Assembly (NCBI RefSeq): GCF_000016165.1
Contig: NC_009253.1
Span: 2,390,332 to 2,454,331, forward strand
DNA: 64,000 nt
Reading direction: 5' to 3'
DNA from: Desulforamulus reducens MI-1
Lineage (GTDB): Bacteria > Bacillota > Desulfotomaculia > Desulfotomaculales > Desulfotomaculaceae
Part shown: positions 62,039 through 64,000 of the stretch, in pieces
How positions within the stretch are numbered: the first letter of the stretch is position 1
Layout of the letters: each line of letters starts with the position of its first letter
Translations under genes and position numbers: made by a program
The notes under the pieces: model-generated
Told to the model about the DNA's origin: nothing
Database searches by the model: none
What the model saw: only the letters and a program-made list of their open reading frames with translations

Positions 62039-62270
62039 TCAACCACAGAATACATATCTATCCAGACCCTTAATCCAATTAGTCCAGTTATTCGAACTTT
62101 CCTTTCTATCCTCTTCTGCTACTGTGAACATTTCCACCATAGCATCTAGCATATCGAGCTGATGGAGTATTGCTGCTTCTAAGAATTTAGGCCTCTTTGG
62201 CGATTGCCATTCGTACTCCCCATGATGTATTTTATGTCCCTATCCCATAGGTACCAACTGGCCCCGACAA
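62039..62270 (-). pseudogene. C-terminal relic of a YhaM-type HD-domain 3'-5' exonuclease
   Basis: The minus strand encodes GHKIHHGEYEWQSPKRPK, EAAILHQLDMLDAMVEMFT and NWIKGLDRYVFCG, the typical end of YhaM/CBF1-like HD hydrolases (HHGxYEWxSPKxPK, LDxLDAKV). A TAG stop lies in frame just upstream (near 62239), and no start or N-terminal OB/HD part is present. It is therefore a 5'-truncated remnant. Confidence 0.72.
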
Positions 62271-62286
62271 CAGTATGTCAGTCCAG

Positions 62287-62315
62287 AAAAAAATCACCTA
62301 TAAAAGGTGATTTTC
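62287..62315 (-). terminator. Terminator of the DUF4352 gene
   Basis: AAAATCACCT and AGGTGATTTT arms around ATAA with a T7 tail in the minus direction. Confidence 0.92.
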
Positions 62316-62327
62316 AACTAATCATTT

Positions 62328-62903
62328 CTACACTCCTAAATCAATACGTGCATCCTGCCCCCCAGAAAAACCTAGCCCACTGCTGCATTGTAGGGTTAAT
62401 CCTTGCATACCCTTAGGTATTTCAAATACGATAAAGCCACTACGGCTCATGCCTGGGTTAACTTGTTCCAGGAAGAAGTGGGAATCATTGTTAACATATA
62501 GATCAGCCTCACCCATTGCGGAATACTCTTTTCCCTGAGTATCAAACAGCTTAAATAGGTTTGTGTCGATCGTTCTGGCCTCCTTATCATTATTGGTCAC
62601 TTTAATCTTTACCAGCAAAAACTGCTCTTCGGTTTTCTTTTGTAAATAAGGGTTACTGCCAATTACTGTGGCAGTCTTGATATCACTGGCTACATAAGCT
62701 AAGTTCCCTACCTTTGCTTCTTGGTTGACTTTAAAAGTTACTGGTTGTTTTTGCTTCTGTTCAGTGGCAGGTGCTACAGCAGTAGAGGAATTATTATCCG
62801 TGTTATCACCGCCACCCGCTACTGCAATGATAATAAATACTGCAACAATCCAAAACCACCACCTCTTATAGATAGGCTTTTTAATCTTTTCCTTTTCAGA
62901 CAT
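62328..62903 (-). CDS. Membrane-anchored DUF4352 protein
   Basis: A 191-residue protein. Residues 1-13 are charged, residues 14-30 (WWFWIVAVFIIIAVAGG) form one TM anchor, then a Ser/Thr/Gln-rich linker and a DUF4352 (telokin-like beta-sandwich) domain from about 60 (FLLVKIKVTNNDKEARTID, FKLFDTQGKEYS, GFIVFEIPKGM). It is exposed outside the membrane. ATG 62903 follows ATAGGGGG. Function of the domain is unknown; it is common in Gram-positive surface proteins. Confidence 0.88.
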   Translation of the reverse strand: MSEKEKIKKPIYKRWWFWIVAVFIIIAVAGGGDNTDNNSSTAVAPATEQKQKQPVTFKVNQEAKVGNLAYVASDIKTATVIGSNPYLQKKTEEQFLLVKIKVTNNDKEARTIDTNLFKLFDTQGKEYSAMGEADLYVNNDSHFFLEQVNPGMSRSGFIVFEIPKGMQGLTLQCSSGLGFSGGQDARIDLGV

Positions 62904-62954
62904 TCTTATTACCCCCTATTATTTTGATATGAAACGATTCCTAGCCTTTACTAT

Positions 62955-64000
62955 TTATTTTCTACCTCTCCCTTTCTTCCGTTGGTAAGCGTTAAAGGAC
63001 ATTTTCTTCCGTGAGGCCTTATCATAACTGCCCTCGGACATAAAGCAAAGGTTTTCCTGTAATTCGTTTACTTCCATATTAAGATCACTAGAATCTAAAC
63101 AAGCTCCCAAAGACTGTAGCTTATATAACTGATTTTCCAAGACAAGACGACTAGCCTGGAAGTCTCCCTGATCAGCTAACCGAATAGCTTCTTCCTTAGC
63201 CTGAGCACAGCGGAATAGTTCCACCTGCTTGATCACCTCTATGTTTTCAGCAGGTTCATCCCCTATTTCCGCACTAGCATTTATACTTAGCTCTGCCTTG
63301 AGATTCACCAGCGCCAGGCTTTTTCGAACGTCTGCATAATCCAACTCTACACTGATGAGCTTGTGATTACCTTCCGTCAGCGGCGAAATAAGCAACTCCA
63401 GTAGCAATAGCTTTGATTCACCACTATAAATATCCGGCAGGTTTACAGTAACCCCTTCCTCGGAGCTAAAGGGATAACCAAGCACTCCGGTTATAGACAC
63501 ACCTTGCCCCGGTTTCACTTTTACTGAGAGATTTTGGGCCACGATACTTAGCAACCCAGTTAATTCCTGTTCAAAAATACCAGGTATTTGATCCGGTTTT
63601 TCTATATAATAGAAGTTACCGCCCCCAGCCTCCACCATTGCCTGCAATAAATCTTCTTCAAAATCTTCCCCCAAACCAAAGGTAGAAAGATTAACCCCAC
63701 CGGCAGCCATTTCCCGGGACTTCTCCACCAGGGCACTGTGGTCTGTCACTCCCACATTGGCCATGCCATCTGTTAGCAGCAGCACCCGGTTGATTTGATT
63801 CTCTTTGTGGGCCAGCTTTACTTCCCTTACGCCCAGCAGCATGCCGCCGCTTAGGTTTGTGCTGCCACCGGGATAGATACTTTCCACCGCCATCTTAAGT
63901 GCATCTTTGTTTGCCACCTGGTGAGAGGAGGCCACCATCGTTACCATATCGTCAAAGGCTACTACCGAGCAGTAATCCTGTGGACTTAGATGACCAACCG
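62955..64000 (-). CDS. VWA-domain protein, 5' end beyond the window
   Basis: The frame is open to the window edge: codons before Met 63947 read YCSVVAFDD, so the start lies to the right. Residues seen carry a von Willebrand A domain with the Thr loop GGSTNLSGG and the Asp strand LLTDGMANVG of the metal (MIDAS) site; the first DxSxS lies outside. A beta-rich region follows (about 150-240), then an acidic helical tail and a basic end (KKMSFNAYQRKKGRGRK). No signal peptide can be judged. Likely a surface or chaperone-like binding protein. Confidence 0.85.
   Translation of the reverse strand, partial: VGHLSPQDYCSVVAFDDMVTMVASSHQVANKDALKMAVESIYPGGSTNLSGGMLLGVREVKLAHKENQINRVLLLTDGMANVGVTDHSALVEKSREMAAGGVNLSTFGLGEDFEEDLLQAMVEAGGGNFYYIEKPDQIPGIFEQELTGLLSIVAQNLSVKVKPGQGVSITGVLGYPFSSEEGVTVNLPDIYSGESKLLLLELLISPLTEGNHKLISVELDYADVRKSLALVNLKAELSINASAEIGDEPAENIEVIKQVELFRCAQAKEEAIRLADQGDFQASRLVLENQLYKLQSLGACLDSSDLNMEVNELQENLCFMSEGSYDKASRKKMSFNAYQRKKGRGRK

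Noticed and set aside
1-64000. CRISPR arrays, tRNA or rRNA genes, prophage modules
   Set aside because: I saw no regularly spaced repeats, cloverleaf-like tRNA sequences, rRNA segments or phage structural genes; a covariance-model scan would settle it.

Overview
The window looks like a chromosomal segment of a strictly anaerobic, low-to-moderate GC Gram-positive bacterium, most likely a Peptococcaceae member of the Desulfotomaculum/Desulforamulus type. The evidence is strong Shine-Dalgarno sites, frequent GTG/TTG starts, Firmicutes riboregulators (SAM-I, T-box, lysine), three lactate permeases, ferredoxins, rubrerythrin, futalosine-route menaquinone genes and a corrinoid methionine synthase with an ATP-dependent corrinoid activator. 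The genus is an inference. Nearly all genes lie on the minus strand; only a lactate permease (21116) and a Na+ symporter (30458) are intact plus-strand genes.

Left part (1-22.8 kb). Two tandem FadR-type GntR regulators precede two lactate permease paralogues. A third permease is at 21.1 kb. All three permease promoters carry a TGGTCTGACCA-like palindrome just downstream of the likely -10, which suggests one lactate regulon. Between them are a nitrilase-family amidohydrolase, metF, a seven-gene menaquinone block (polyprenyl-synthase-like protein, menG/ubiE, mqnL, mqnP, mqnE, mqnA, mqnC; mqnB, mqnD and the UbiX partner are not here), speD, an alkaline-phosphatase-fold membrane protein, a GT4 glycosyltransferase, two ferredoxins and two small unknown genes, one of them a 44-residue Cys-rich peptide.

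Middle (22.8-41.2 kb). A SAM-I riboswitch heads a three-gene methionine operon: stand-alone reactivation domain, MetH lacking that domain, and a RACo-type activator. Then come a flavoprotein, YchF, an NSS symporter, rubrerythrin, two small unknown genes, a BCCT transporter and an M24 peptidase. A cluster at 36.5-41.0 kb (DUF134 regulator, DUF5320 protein, two NifX-like proteins, two MinD/Mrp ATPases with inserted ferredoxin domains) is the best candidate for a poorly described system, probably handling iron-sulfur or another metal cofactor. It is interrupted by relics of an FAD oxidoreductase and of a radical-SAM SCIFF-type maturase.

Right part (41.2-64 kb). This is mainly transport: a Trp-T-box-controlled ABC importer (TrpXYZ type), a lysine-riboswitch-controlled ABC importer and a complete LIV-type branched-chain importer. 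In between are an EFR1 flavodoxin-ferredoxin, a GNAT/DUF2156 pair, an ArsC-like protein and carB without carA. The end holds a decayed IS3 element, an interrupted palindrome, a WYL regulator, a relic of a YhaM-type HD exonuclease, a DUF4352 membrane-anchored protein and a VWA protein cut by the window edge. No rRNA, tRNA, CRISPR array or prophage was seen.
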